DNA of 64,000 bases from Mesorhizobium sp. ZC-5 (GTDB lineage Bacteria; Pseudomonadota; Alphaproteobacteria; Rhizobiales; Rhizobiaceae): positions 62,001-126,000 of the forward strand of contig NZ_JAOWPT010000005.1 of NCBI RefSeq assembly GCF_025753855.1, written 5' to 3'. The position numbers and the translations under genes were made by a program. The number at the start of each line of letters is the position of its first letter. Positions within the stretch are counted from its first letter, which is position 1. Below, in pieces: positions 1 to 7,982 of the stretch. The notes beneath the pieces were generated by a model that saw nothing but the letters and a program-made list of their open reading frames with translations, had not been told where the DNA came from and ran no database searches.

Positions 1-17
1 CTGGCGGATTTCGCCGC

Positions 18-629
18 ATGATCGACAGGCGGACTTTTCTGATGGGAACGGCGGCGTTTGGCGCCAGTCTGTTCCGTCCGCGTACGGCGGCTGCCGCTTT
101 TGAGCCGTGGGTGAACAAGCTGCTTTCTGCAGCAGAGAAACAAATTGGCGAAACGCTTCTTTATGATCCCGCCTATGTGCGGCTCGACTATCCGGGCGGC
201 GACGTGCCGCGTGATCGCGGCGTCTGCACCGACGTCATCGTGCGGGCCTATCGCGACGGCCTCGGCATCGACCTGCAAAAACTGGTCCACGAAGACATGA
301 AGCGGAATTTCACTGCTTACCCGCGCGACTGGGGCCTGGCGGGTCCAGACAGGAACATCGACCATCGGCGCGTGCCGAACCTGCAGGCCTTCTTCAGGCG
401 GCAGGGGGCGGAATTGCCGGCGACCAACGGACAGGACGACTACCAACCTGGCGATGTGGTTTCCCAGAAGCTGCCGGGAAACCAGGCCCATATCGGACTG
501 TTGTCGTCACGCGTGGGCAGCGACGGTGCAACGCCGATGATGATCCACAACATCGGCGCCGGCGCCAGGATCGAGGACCGGCTTTTCGAATTCGAGATCA
601 CCGGCCGTTATCGTTTTGCAGGTGACTAA
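18..629 (+). CDS. DUF1287 family protein, Tat-exported
   Basis: This 203-residue protein begins with a twin-arginine type leader (DRRTFL at residues 3-8, then a hydrophobic stretch and an Ala-rich cleavage region near residue 26), so export in folded form by the Tat system is likely. The mature part has the look of the DUF1287 (YijF-like) family: a conserved Cys-Thr-Asp (GVCTDVIVRAYRDG, about residues 68-81), then a DYQPGDVV segment and a C-terminal QAHIGLLSS/HNIGAG pair, an arrangement reminiscent of NlpC/P60-type Cys-His hydrolases. The Cys and His placement makes a periplasmic hydrolase plausible, but the substrate is unknown. Its stop codon overlaps the first bases of a 105-bp repeat. Confidence 0.8.
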   Translation: MIDRRTFLMGTAAFGASLFRPRTAAAAFEPWVNKLLSAAEKQIGETLLYDPAYVRLDYPGGDVPRDRGVCTDVIVRAYRDGLGIDLQKLVHEDMKRNFTAYPRDWGLAGPDRNIDHRRVPNLQAFFRRQGAELPATNGQDDYQPGDVVSQKLPGNQAHIGLLSSRVGSDGATPMMIHNIGAGARIEDRLFEFEITGRYRFAGD

Positions 630-730
630 AGCATGTCGCGCCGAATAGGATTCGGCGGCCGCGCTTTAGATTCCTTGATTTGATGCATGTCGTTATCCCG
701 AAACCGAGGACACTTTCGGGCGACATGCAT
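626..730. repeat. 105-bp double-hairpin repeat, copy 1
   Basis: This copy fills the whole space between two convergent genes. It holds two dyads. The first is CTAAAGC...GCTTTAG enclosing GCCGAAT-AGG-ATTCGGC (626-669). The second is ATGCATGTCG-ttat-CCCGAAA / TTTCGGG-CGACATGCAT (682-730). The left end overlaps the DUF1287 stop codon and the right end supplies the last base of the DUF1127 stop codon on the minus strand. A second copy at 2911-3015 differs at three positions. Confidence 0.9.
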
Positions 731-894
731 TAGCGCAGTGCCATCTCACGGGCGATGCGCGGGAAATCGGCCGGCCTGATGCCGATGTCGGCGCGGTCGG
801 CATTGCTCATCGCATTGAGCAGAGCAAGAGCCGCACTGTAGCGCGCCTGTTCGCGCGGGCGCGGGCGAACGAACAATTCTGTAAAGAACCCCAT
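730..894 (-). CDS. DUF1127 family small protein
   Basis: A 54-residue basic protein; this start is chosen because a good Shine-Dalgarno (AGGAG) lies about 8 bases upstream of the ATG, whereas the longer in-frame extension has no support. The C-terminal part (ADRADIGIRPADFPRIAREM) matches the pattern of DUF1127 proteins, which end in a DIG(I/L)xRxDI-type motif. In alphaproteobacteria such small proteins have been tied to sRNA and RNA turnover and to phosphate and stress responses, but nothing here fixes a role. The gene ends directly in the 105-bp repeat, and a candidate sRNA lies upstream on the opposite strand. Confidence 0.6.
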   Translation of the reverse strand: MGFFTELFVRPRPREQARYSAALALLNAMSNADRADIGIRPADFPRIAREMALR

Positions 895-1047
895 GTTCAG
901 GCTCCTGTGGGTCCTCCCGCCACACAGATAGGCGATTCCGGAGAAATTGTGCAGTGCAGCATCCGCATGGCTGCCATGTGCGTCGGCGTGCAGCAGAAAA
1001 ATGCGCGGCCGATGAAACTTTCCCGAGCGGTTTTTCGTAGCACTATT

Positions 1048-1119
1048 GCCGGCCATGCCGGTTTTCCTCGCCATCCTGGCGGAATTACGGGCTGCACCCA
1101 CGGTGTAGCCCGGTTTTTT
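1048..1119 (+). ncRNA. candidate small RNA with intrinsic terminator
   Basis: Three hairpins stand in a row: CCGGC-CAT-GCCGG (1049-1061), CGCCA-TCC-TGGCG (1069-1081), and an 11-bp stem with a CAC loop (1088-1112) followed by G and six T. The last is a textbook Rho-independent terminator reading on the plus strand. The nearest plus-strand gene upstream ends at 629 and a minus-strand gene lies in between, so the terminator has no visible owner. The 5' end is a guess; a possible promoter pair lies near 1018 and 1042. The rest of the 895-1249 gap shows no credible coding region. Confidence 0.4.
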
Positions 1120-1249
1120 ATGACGGTGTCTGTTGTCAGAATGCCGGCAAAGATGAAATCGCGTAAATTGCTTGGCATCTCCCGCAACGATTTTTAACGT
1201 GGCGCGTCTAGGGTGAGGCATCGGTGAGGCGAATTCCAGGCGAGCATTG

Positions 1250-1714
1250 ATGGGCAAGAACACCAAGGGCGATTTCGCTTCTCTGCTCGACGACCTTTTC
1301 CAGGCGCCCGAGGCCGAGCATGGGTTGGAAAAACGTCCGACCATCCCGTTCGATTATCTGTCCGTCGCCGATGAACTGCATTCGGGCCGCATCAAGGTGG
1401 CGAACGAGGCTGCCGCCGCCGAATATCGCGACATCGCCGCACCCGAGACCGCCTTTGATGCGTTGCTCGCCGCCGCCGACCTGCCGCTGGTCGAAGAGCT
1501 TCCGGCCATCGAGCCGGATGCGATCGCGCGCGAACTCGGCCTCGAGAAACTGAAGGCGGCGCGTGATTTCGGGCGGGTGCGCCGCGATTTCGCCTTCCGC
1601 AATCACCCGGATCGGGTGGCGCCGCATCTCAAGGAGCGCGCCATCCAGCGCATGCAGGTGGCGAACATGCTGATCGACGAAGCCAAGCGCCGGGTTGCAA
1701 CCGCGGTCCGCTGA
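1250..1714 (+). CDS. J-domain-like protein
   Basis: A 154-residue soluble protein whose last ~40 residues carry the core of a J domain: a basic helix, the HPD tripeptide (FRNHPDRVAP, about residues 117-126) and a following helix ending in ANMLIDEAKRR. The N-terminal ~100 residues are acidic and unassigned. J domains stimulate the ATPase of DnaK/Hsp70, so this may be a client-specific co-chaperone; the J domain at the C-terminus, in place of the usual N-terminus, is like several short rhizobial proteins. The ATG follows an in-frame TTG by one codon, so either could be used. It converges with the topoisomerase gene, 3 bases apart. Confidence 0.6.
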   Translation: MGKNTKGDFASLLDDLFQAPEAEHGLEKRPTIPFDYLSVADELHSGRIKVANEAAAAEYRDIAAPETAFDALLAAADLPLVEELPAIEPDAIARELGLEKLKAARDFGRVRRDFAFRNHPDRVAPHLKERAIQRMQVANMLIDEAKRRVATAVR

Positions 1715-1717
1715 CCT

Positions 1718-2785
1718 TCACTTGCCTTGCAGCCATTTCAGGACGAGCGTTTCTTCCTCGTCGAGGCCTTCGACCGGCTTGCGGAACGCACGTCGCGCGG
1801 CTTTCATCTCATCCGCGAGCCTTCCCGCTGCCCAGGACTCCATGACACGCGGGTGGATGTAACATTTGCGGCAGACGGCGCGGGTGTTGCCGAGACGGTG
1901 CGCCACCTGGTCGATGATGCGGTTCATGGCGCGTTTTGCCGCCGCATTGCTTTCGGGTGGAGGCTCCTCGGAGAAAAGCATCGCAGCATTGATGGTGCCG
2001 CCCCAGGTGCGAAAGTGCTTTGACGAGAAGTCGGCGCCGGTCGCGTCGCGAATATAGTCGTTGACGTCCTGCGAGCGGATCGCACGGCGCGCGCCGTCAC
2101 CGTCGAGATACTGGAAGAGATGCTGGCCGGGAATATCCTGCGCGCCGCGAACCACCTTGGCGATGCGCCGGTCGGTGAGTTTCAGCTGCCATTCCTTGCC
2201 GGACTTGCCCTTGAAGGCGAAGCGCAGCGTGGAGCCGGTGACCTCGACATGGCGATCGCGCAGCGTGGTGAGGCCGAAACTCTTGTTGTCGCGCGCATAG
2301 GCGGCGTTGCCGACGCGGATCATTGTGTTGTCGAGCAGCCAGACGATCGAGGCCACGACGCGCTCGCGCGGCAGCCCATGCCGGCGCAGGTCGGCATCGA
2401 TGCGGCTGCGCAGCAGGGGCAGGGCTTCGGCGAAGGCGACCAGGCTCGAATATTTGACGTCGTCGCGGCAGGCCGACCAGCGTGGATGATAACGGTATTG
2501 CTTGCGGCCGCGCTGGTCGCGGCCGGTTGCCTGGAGGTGGCCGTCCGGCTCGGGTGAGATCCAGACGTCGGTCCAGGCCGGCGGGATCGCTAGGCTGCGG
2601 ATGCGGGCGAGCGTTTCGCCCTCGCCAAGTTTCTTGCCGTTGGGCGCGATGTAATAAAAGCGCCGCGCTCCTCCCTTGCGGCGGATGCCCGGTTCTTCGT
2701 CGCTGGTGTGGACGAGCGATGCGCGCCTTGCCGACGTTTCGGGCAGGGGCAGGATTTTTGCGATGGCTTTCGGACTGTCCAGCAT
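1718..2785 (-). CDS. DNA topoisomerase IB
   Basis: Poxvirus-type type IB topoisomerase of about 355 residues; it relaxes supercoils through a transient 3'-phosphotyrosyl link. Visible family signs are the N-terminal RRFYYIAPNGKKL segment, PPAWTDVWI, the GNAAYARDNKSFGLTTLRDRHV stretch, KHFRTWGGT containing catalytic Arg/His candidates, and the C-terminal CRKCYIHPRVM with the presumed nucleophilic Tyr. The start is set at the ATG preceded by a CCTGGAGCAGCGT ribosome-binding region; longer in-frame extensions upstream have no such signal. Such enzymes are widespread but dispensable in rhizobia. The sequence upstream (2867-2890) forms an 11-bp hairpin. Confidence 0.88.
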   Translation of the reverse strand: MLDSPKAIAKILPLPETSARRASLVHTSDEEPGIRRKGGARRFYYIAPNGKKLGEGETLARIRSLAIPPAWTDVWISPEPDGHLQATGRDQRGRKQYRYHPRWSACRDDVKYSSLVAFAEALPLLRSRIDADLRRHGLPRERVVASIVWLLDNTMIRVGNAAYARDNKSFGLTTLRDRHVEVTGSTLRFAFKGKSGKEWQLKLTDRRIAKVVRGAQDIPGQHLFQYLDGDGARRAIRSQDVNDYIRDATGADFSSKHFRTWGGTINAAMLFSEEPPPESNAAAKRAMNRIIDQVAHRLGNTRAVCRKCYIHPRVMESWAAGRLADEMKAARRAFRKPVEGLDEEETLVLKWLQGK

Positions 2786-2910
2786 ACGCTGCTCCAGGAG
2801 GCGTGAGGGGTTCCTGGATAATCGATCGCAAGAAAGTAGGTTCCGTGGGAGCGCAAGCACAATGATGGCGGCCCGCTGAAGCGGGTCGCCAAGCTTGGTT
2901 CTTCTCGCGC

Positions 2911-3015
2911 CTAAAGCACGTCGCGCCGAATAGGATTCGGCGGCCGTGCCTTAGATTCCTTGATTTGATGCATGTCGTTATCCCGAAACCGAGGACACTT
3001 TCGGGCGACATGCAT
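2911..3015. repeat. 105-bp double-hairpin repeat, copy 2
   Basis: This is the same element as at 626-730, in the same orientation, with three substitutions in 105 bases. All three fall in the arms of the first dyad (CTAAAGCACG / CGTGCCTTAG); the second, longer dyad is unchanged. As in copy 1, its right-hand end supplies the final base of the stop codon of a minus-strand gene. Confidence 0.9.
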
Positions 3016-3452
3016 CAGCCGAGGATGGCGTCGCGCAACCGGCTAAACAGATTGAACTGGCCGTTCACTGCCGCGCGAACGCGGCGGGCGGCAGCGTGGG
3101 CCCGCATCGTTTCACCGAAATGGCAATAGCAAACGATGTCGTGCAATTGCCAGTCGGTCAGGTCGAAGAAGCGTTTCGCTTCGCCGTAGGTATCGTTTTC
3201 CAGTCCTTCCGCCCGAAAGGCGGCATCGTCGAAGGCCACGGTAATCGCCGAGCCGGCGCTGCGCATCGTCTGGCGTGTTCCGGCAGGCTGGTATTCGGTG
3301 CCGGCAAATGTCCCGAGCTGACGGTCGGGATTCTGATCCAGCAGGTCCGCCCAGCGCTGGAGACGTTCGCTTCGCGTCATGGCGGCGGGTTGCGCTTGTC
3401 CGGCGTGAACCTCCGCAACTTTCTGCAGCTGTTCTAAGGTCTGATACTTCAT
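3015..3452 (-). CDS. hypothetical protein
   Basis: A 145-residue soluble protein with a strong ribosome-binding site (AGGAGG, 5 bases before the ATG). I do not recognise the family. The N-terminal half is polar and helix-rich (EQLQKV, SERLQRWADLLDQNPD); the C-terminal half contains FDLTDWQLHDIVCYCHFGETM, with a CYC pair and a His, then a basic helix RRVRAAVNGQFNLFSRL. There is no signal peptide or membrane segment. The stop codon abuts the second 105-bp repeat, so its message would end in that structure. Function unknown. Confidence 0.6.
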   Translation of the reverse strand: MKYQTLEQLQKVAEVHAGQAQPAAMTRSERLQRWADLLDQNPDRQLGTFAGTEYQPAGTRQTMRSAGSAITVAFDDAAFRAEGLENDTYGEAKRFFDLTDWQLHDIVCYCHFGETMRAHAAARRVRAAVNGQFNLFSRLRDAILG

Positions 3453-3646
3453 GGTCGCCTCCTGTCAGGAATGCGCCCAACCCCACACACGAATTCTAGC
3501 GTTGCACGCGACCCGGGCAAGGCCGCACCGGGCCTTGCGAAAAAATTTGATCGGGAATCTGGCCGACGCAGCGATCGCACGCCCGCGAAAACGGTATGTC
3601 GGCCGGTTGTGCCGTGCTAAGATCGCGCGCTTGCGGCGAGGGGGAG

Positions 3647-4660
3647 ATGCCCGCCAAACATCTGATCATCGTTCATGGCCGGGATATCAAGCCGGCTGGT
3701 TCCGAGTTGACCGCACTGGCGAAAAAGGCGGTCATCCGCGGGCTGGAGCGGGCCGGGAAGAACCCGGCGGCCGACAAGGTGCGGCAAGGCGGCATCAAAC
3801 TCTCATCCGCCTACTACGGCGACATCAACAACGAGATCGAAGCCGGCTTCAGCGCCAAGACCAGGGCGCTGCTGACCGCAACCAACGACGCGGCGTATGC
3901 CTTCAAGCCGTGCTTCCCGATCGCCGAACTCAAGGATGCATTCGCCAAGACGGATGCGATCGGAACCTTCAACCTGGCGGCGTACCGGCGCGTGCTCGAA
4001 ATCGCCGACGACTGGCGATTCCTGGACGAGGCCGCGGATGCCGCGAGCCTGTTCGGCGGCCTTCTGACATTCGGCCTGCTGAATACGCTGGTCATCGACA
4101 CTATAAAATCCGATCTGACGGCCTACCTGACATCGCAGGTCGTCGGCTCGCAAATTCGGGCGCGCCTGCAGACGGTGCTCGAACCCTCGCTGCTTGGCGG
4201 CGACGATATCTGCCTGATCACCCACAGCCTCGGCTGCATGGTCGCCTACGACGTCTTCTGGAAATATTCGTTCCGCAGCGAGTACCAGCACATGCGCGAC
4301 GCCGCCAACAAGGTCCGGTTGTGGCTGACGATGGGTTGTCCGCTCGGTGAGCTCGGCGTGCAGCGCAACCTGCTCGATGCCGTGGCGCTGGAGGAGGAAA
4401 AATACCCGCGCAACCAGTTCCTCGACTGGGTCAACGTCTACGCGGAAGACGACTACATCGCGCATGCCGAACGGATGCGGATCGCGTTCTCGAAGATGCG
4501 CTCGAAGAAGTACTGCCGAGAGATTTCAGACAAGAAGATCCACAATTGCTGGCATTATGCCGATGCCAAGAAAGGCAACCTGGTCTCCAACCCGCACGAT
4601 CTCTACGGCTATCTCATGCACCAGGACACCGCGAAGTTTGTCGCGCAGTGGGTGGGATGA
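3647..4660 (+). CDS. alpha/beta-hydrolase (lipase-like) protein
   Basis: A 337-residue protein with the marks of the alpha/beta-hydrolase fold: an N-terminal beta strand ending in HG (LIIVHGRD, residues 6-13) and a nucleophile elbow-like CLITHSLGCMVAYDVF near residues 188-203, where Ser in H-S-L-G is the candidate nucleophile; the Asp and His of the triad cannot be placed with confidence. No signal peptide is seen, so it is probably cytosolic. The start was chosen at the ATG behind GAGGGGGAG; an upstream in-frame extension is less likely. The next gene starts 3 bases after its stop, so the two almost certainly form one transcript. Substrate unknown. Confidence 0.6.
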   Translation: MPAKHLIIVHGRDIKPAGSELTALAKKAVIRGLERAGKNPAADKVRQGGIKLSSAYYGDINNEIEAGFSAKTRALLTATNDAAYAFKPCFPIAELKDAFAKTDAIGTFNLAAYRRVLEIADDWRFLDEAADAASLFGGLLTFGLLNTLVIDTIKSDLTAYLTSQVVGSQIRARLQTVLEPSLLGGDDICLITHSLGCMVAYDVFWKYSFRSEYQHMRDAANKVRLWLTMGCPLGELGVQRNLLDAVALEEEKYPRNQFLDWVNVYAEDDYIAHAERMRIAFSKMRSKKYCREISDKKIHNCWHYADAKKGNLVSNPHDLYGYLMHQDTAKFVAQWVG

Positions 4661-4663
4661 GGG

Positions 4664-5674
4664 ATGGCAACCAGGAAACCGCAAAGTCCGCCGATCAGGT
4701 TTGCCGAGCTGCGCAAGCGTTGCAAGGCCGCCTCGCTCAGCGAACAGGAGCTGCGCGACTACTTCCAACCCGACGATGAAAACAGCAAGCCTTTCGCGCC
4801 GGCGCTGAAGCTCAATACGGAGCTGGTGGAACTCGGACGCGCTAGGCCCAGCCCCAGAACGATCGCGAAGCTCTATGCCGAGGCGACCCTGGCCGCGACG
4901 CCGGCCCCCGACCTCAAGGCACGGCGCAAGCGTGTCGCCGAAGCGCGGCGTGCGCCGTCATCGGCGCGGGCGCGGTTGAAACTGCTGGCCGAGGGCGATT
5001 CCTGGTTCAACCTGCCGTTATGGTATCCGCCGACATCGCTCGATTTCCTCGCCGCCGATTTCGATGTTCGCTCTATTGCCATGTGGGGCGACGAGTTGGA
5101 GGCGATGGTGGCGGCGAAACAGTATCGGCAGCCGCTGCGCTCCGGTCAGTTCCGGCATTTCCTGTTTTCGGGTGGCGGCAACGACGTACTCGGTTCGATC
5201 CCTACCTATGTGAAGCGGCGCCGGCCGGGCGATACCGACCCCGCCCATGCGCCGGACTATGTCAAGCCGACCTTTTCCCAGAAGATCGGCCAGATGATTG
5301 GGCTCTACCGCACGCTAGCCGCCGATGTGCGTGACGCCACCGACAGGAGGACCGTGCTCTACGTCCATGGCTACGCCAACGCCATTCCACTGAAGGACCA
5401 AAAGTATCTTGGCAGGCCGCTCGCTGAGCTGGGCTTCGATCCCGTCCAGCACGAGCTGCTGTGCAAAGCGGTGGTGGCGCACATGGTGGGCATGTTCAAC
5501 ACGGCGCTGCAATCCTTCGCTCAAAGTACCGCGCAGGTCGTCTATGTCGACTTGAGACCTGCTATGCGCGTCGGTGACTGGCATAAGGATGAAATCCATC
5601 CCGCGAGGCGCGGCTCCCAGAATATTTCCAGAGTTTTCGCCGCAGCCGTGGGCGCCAACACGCCGACCGTATGA
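4664..5674 (+). CDS. SGNH/GDSL-like hydrolase
   Basis: A 336-residue protein. After a ~105-residue basic, helical N-terminal region come the four SGNH blocks in order: LAEGDSWFN (block I, nucleophile Ser), a Gly-containing segment (AMWGDELE), SGGGNDVLG (block III, Asn) and KDEIHPAR (block V, Asp-x-x-His). This fits a lipase/esterase or acyl-hydrolase fold. No export signal is seen. Translational coupling with the upstream alpha/beta hydrolase (3 bases apart) suggests joint action on one ester-containing substrate, such as a lipid, but that is an inference. The pairing of two unrelated hydrolase folds is the notable feature. Confidence 0.65.
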   Translation: MATRKPQSPPIRFAELRKRCKAASLSEQELRDYFQPDDENSKPFAPALKLNTELVELGRARPSPRTIAKLYAEATLAATPAPDLKARRKRVAEARRAPSSARARLKLLAEGDSWFNLPLWYPPTSLDFLAADFDVRSIAMWGDELEAMVAAKQYRQPLRSGQFRHFLFSGGGNDVLGSIPTYVKRRRPGDTDPAHAPDYVKPTFSQKIGQMIGLYRTLAADVRDATDRRTVLYVHGYANAIPLKDQKYLGRPLAELGFDPVQHELLCKAVVAHMVGMFNTALQSFAQSTAQVVYVDLRPAMRVGDWHKDEIHPARRGSQNISRVFAAAVGANTPTV

Positions 5675-5694
5675 TTCTGCAGGCGACGGGCGCC

Positions 5695-7227
5695 TCACAG
5701 CGGAATATTGTCGTGCTTCTTCCAGGGGTTATGCAGATCCTTGTTGCGCAGCATGCGCAATGACCGGGCGATGCGGCGGCGGGTCGAGTGCGGCATGATC
5801 ACCTCGTCGACATAACCACGCTCGGCGGCGACGAAGGGCGACAGGAAGCGGTCTTCATAGGCCTTGGTGTGGGCGGCGATCTTGTCCTTGTCGCCGATAT
5901 CCTTGCGATAGATGATCTCCACCGCGCCCTTGGCGCCCATGACCGCGATCTGCGCGGTCGGCCAGGCATAGTTCATGTCGCCGCGCAGGTGCTTCGAGGC
6001 CATGACGTCGTAGGCGCCGCCATAGGCCTTTCGCGTGATGACGGTGATCTTCGGCACTGTCGCTTCGGCATAAGCGAAGAGCAGTTTTGCGCCGTGCTTG
6101 ATCAGGCCGCCATATTCCTGGGCGGTGCCGGGCAGGAAGCCCGGCACGTCGACGAAGGTGACGATCGGGATGTTGAAACAATCGCAGAAGCGGACGAAGC
6201 GCGCCGCTTTGCGGCTTGCATCCGAGTCCAGGACGCCCGCCAGCACCATCGGCTGGTTGGCGACGAAACCGACGGTGCGGCCATCGACGCGGCCGAAGCC
6301 GGTGACGATGTTCTTGGCGAACGAGGCCTGGATCTCGAAGAAATCCGCCTCGTCGCAGGTCTTCAGGATCAGTTCCTTGATGTCGTAAGGCTTGTTGGCG
6401 TTGTCCGGGATCAGCCGGTCGAGCGACATGTCGTGCTCGTCGACGCTCTGGTAGTTCTCGATCTCCGGCAGTTCGCCGGTGTTTGACTGCGGCAGGAGAT
6501 CGATCAGGCGGCGCATCTGCAGCAGCGCCTCGACATCGTTGTCGTAGGCGCCGTCGGCGATGGAGGATTTCGTCGTGTGCACGGAAGCGCCGCCAAGCTG
6601 CTCGGCGGTCACCGTCTCATTGGTGACGGTCTTCACCACATCCGGCCCGGTGACGAACATGTAGGACGTGTCGCGCACCATGAAGATGAAGTCGGTCATC
6701 GCCGGCGAATAGACGTCGCCGCCGGCGCAGGGCCCCATGATCACCGAAATCTGCGGGATGACACCCGAGGCGAGCACGTTGCGCTGGAAAATCTCGGCAT
6801 AGCCGCCGAGCGCGGCCACACCTTCCTGGATGCGGGCGCCGCCGGCATCGTAGATGCCGATGATCGGCGCGCGGTTGCGCAACGCCATTTCCTGCACCTT
6901 CACCACTTTTTCGGCATGCGCTTCGGACAGCGATCCGCCGAACACGGTGAAATCCTTGGCGAACAGGAAGACGGTGCGGCCGTTGACGGTGCCCCAACCG
7001 GTGACGACACCGTCGCCGGCGATCTTCGTCCTCTCCATGCCGAAATCCGTGGAGCGGTGTTCGACATACATATCGAATTCCTCGAAGGAGCCCTCGTCGA
7101 GGAAGATTTCGATGCGCTCGCGGGCGGTGAGCTTGCCTTTCCTGTGCTGGGCGTCGATGCGGGGCTGGCCGCCGCCCATGCGGGCGGTTTCGCGGCGGCG
7201 CTCGAGTTCGTGCAGCACGTCTTTCAT
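5695..7227 (-). CDS. pccB: propionyl-CoA carboxylase beta chain
   Basis: A 510-residue carboxyltransferase subunit. It transfers CO2 from biotin to propionyl-CoA, giving methylmalonyl-CoA. The two crotonase-like halves typical of acyl-CoA carboxylase beta chains are visible: N-terminal [32 protein letters not shown] and [14 protein letters not shown], and C-terminal [38 protein letters not shown] and [14 protein letters not shown]. Length is normal for PccB. The biotin-bearing alpha chain is not in this window. A glyoxalase-type gene lies 96 bases upstream on the same strand and may be co-transcribed. The enzyme serves degradation of propionate, odd-chain acids and some amino acids. Confidence 0.93.
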   Translation of the reverse strand: MKDVLHELERRRETARMGGGQPRIDAQHRKGKLTARERIEIFLDEGSFEEFDMYVEHRSTDFGMERTKIAGDGVVTGWGTVNGRTVFLFAKDFTVFGGSLSEAHAEKVVKVQEMALRNRAPIIGIYDAGGARIQEGVAALGGYAEIFQRNVLASGVIPQISVIMGPCAGGDVYSPAMTDFIFMVRDTSYMFVTGPDVVKTVTNETVTAEQLGGASVHTTKSSIADGAYDNDVEALLQMRRLIDLLPQSNTGELPEIENYQSVDEHDMSLDRLIPDNANKPYDIKELILKTCDEADFFEIQASFAKNIVTGFGRVDGRTVGFVANQPMVLAGVLDSDASRKAARFVRFCDCFNIPIVTFVDVPGFLPGTAQEYGGLIKHGAKLLFAYAEATVPKITVITRKAYGGAYDVMASKHLRGDMNYAWPTAQIAVMGAKGAVEIIYRKDIGDKDKIAAHTKAYEDRFLSPFVAAERGYVDEVIMPHSTRRRIARSLRMLRNKDLHNPWKKHDNIPL

Positions 7228-7323
7228 GGCGGGTTCCCCAAGGATGCTATCGCAGCGGTGTTAGCACGCCGGCAAAGGCGCGCAAACACCACCCGAAGCG
7301 ATGGGGAGTGGACTTTGCCGGAC

Positions 7324-7764
7324 CTACCAGTTGCCGGTGTTTCCCATCGAGGCCCACGGCTCGGCTTTCTCCTTGGCCGGGCCTTTCTGCAGAAGCTCGA
7401 TGGAGATGCCGTCCGGCGACTTGATGAAGGCCATGTTGCCGTCGCGCGGCGGCCGGTTGATGGTGACGCCGCTGTCCATCAGCCGCTGGCAGGTTTCGTA
7501 AATGTCGTCGACCTCGTAGGCGAGGTGGCCGAAATTGCGGCCGCCCTTGTAGTCTTCCGGGTCCCAATTGTAGGTGAGCTCGACCAGCGGCGCCTTCTCG
7601 GTGATGCCGTTGTGTTCGTCTTCGGGAGCAGCGAGAAAGATCAAGGTGAAGCGCCCCGCCTCGTTCTCGTAGCGGCGGACTTCCTTCAGTCCCAGCTTGT
7701 TGACGTAGAAATCCAGCGACTTGTCGATGTCGGCGACACGGACCATGGTGTGCAGATAGCGCAT
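7324..7764 (-). CDS. gloA: lactoylglutathione lyase (glyoxalase I)
   Basis: A 146-residue vicinal-oxygen-chelate protein; glyoxalase I converts the hemithioacetal of methylglyoxal and glutathione to S-lactoylglutathione. The N-terminal [18 protein letters not shown], the central [19 protein letters not shown] and the C-terminal [15 protein letters not shown] follow glyoxalase I closely, with metal ligands expected at the His of LHTM, Glu of VELTY, His of GHLAY and Glu of IELLQ. The start is set at the ATG behind AGAAGGAACG. It sits upstream of pccB, which raised methylmalonyl-CoA epimerase as an alternative, but the motifs favour glyoxalase I. Confidence 0.85.
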   Translation of the reverse strand: MRYLHTMVRVADIDKSLDFYVNKLGLKEVRRYENEAGRFTLIFLAAPEDEHNGITEKAPLVELTYNWDPEDYKGGRNFGHLAYEVDDIYETCQRLMDSGVTINRPPRDGNMAFIKSPDGISIELLQKGPAKEKAEPWASMGNTGNW

Positions 7765-7982
7765 CTTCGTTCCTTCTGATTCAACGGTTCGCCGGAACAT
7801 AGGGCGGTGAGGCCGGTTGCGGCAACCGCCTGTCCGCCATTCTGCTTAAGCAAGACTATTCGCAGTATTTCGTGGGTGAATGTTGAAAAGTTGACTGCGG
7901 CTCTTGCACTCACGGGAATGCCAAGTGTTATTCTCAACCAACAAGAATCAGTTGCGGCGTTTCGAGGAAAGGGTGCGTTCGG

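Noticed and set aside
2867-2890. A terminator in front of the 105-bp repeat copy 2
   Set aside because: The stem is strong (11 bp) but its loop is only two bases and there is no continuous T-tract, so I do not call it a terminator.
6577-7779. A 400-codon plus-strand open frame opposite pccB and gloA
   Set aside because: Antisense to two clear genes; composition is that of a reverse-frame artefact.
7893-7927. A sigma-70 promoter before the cold-shock gene
   Set aside because: TTGACT and TTGCAC occur, but no convincing -10 at the right distance, so it was not listed.
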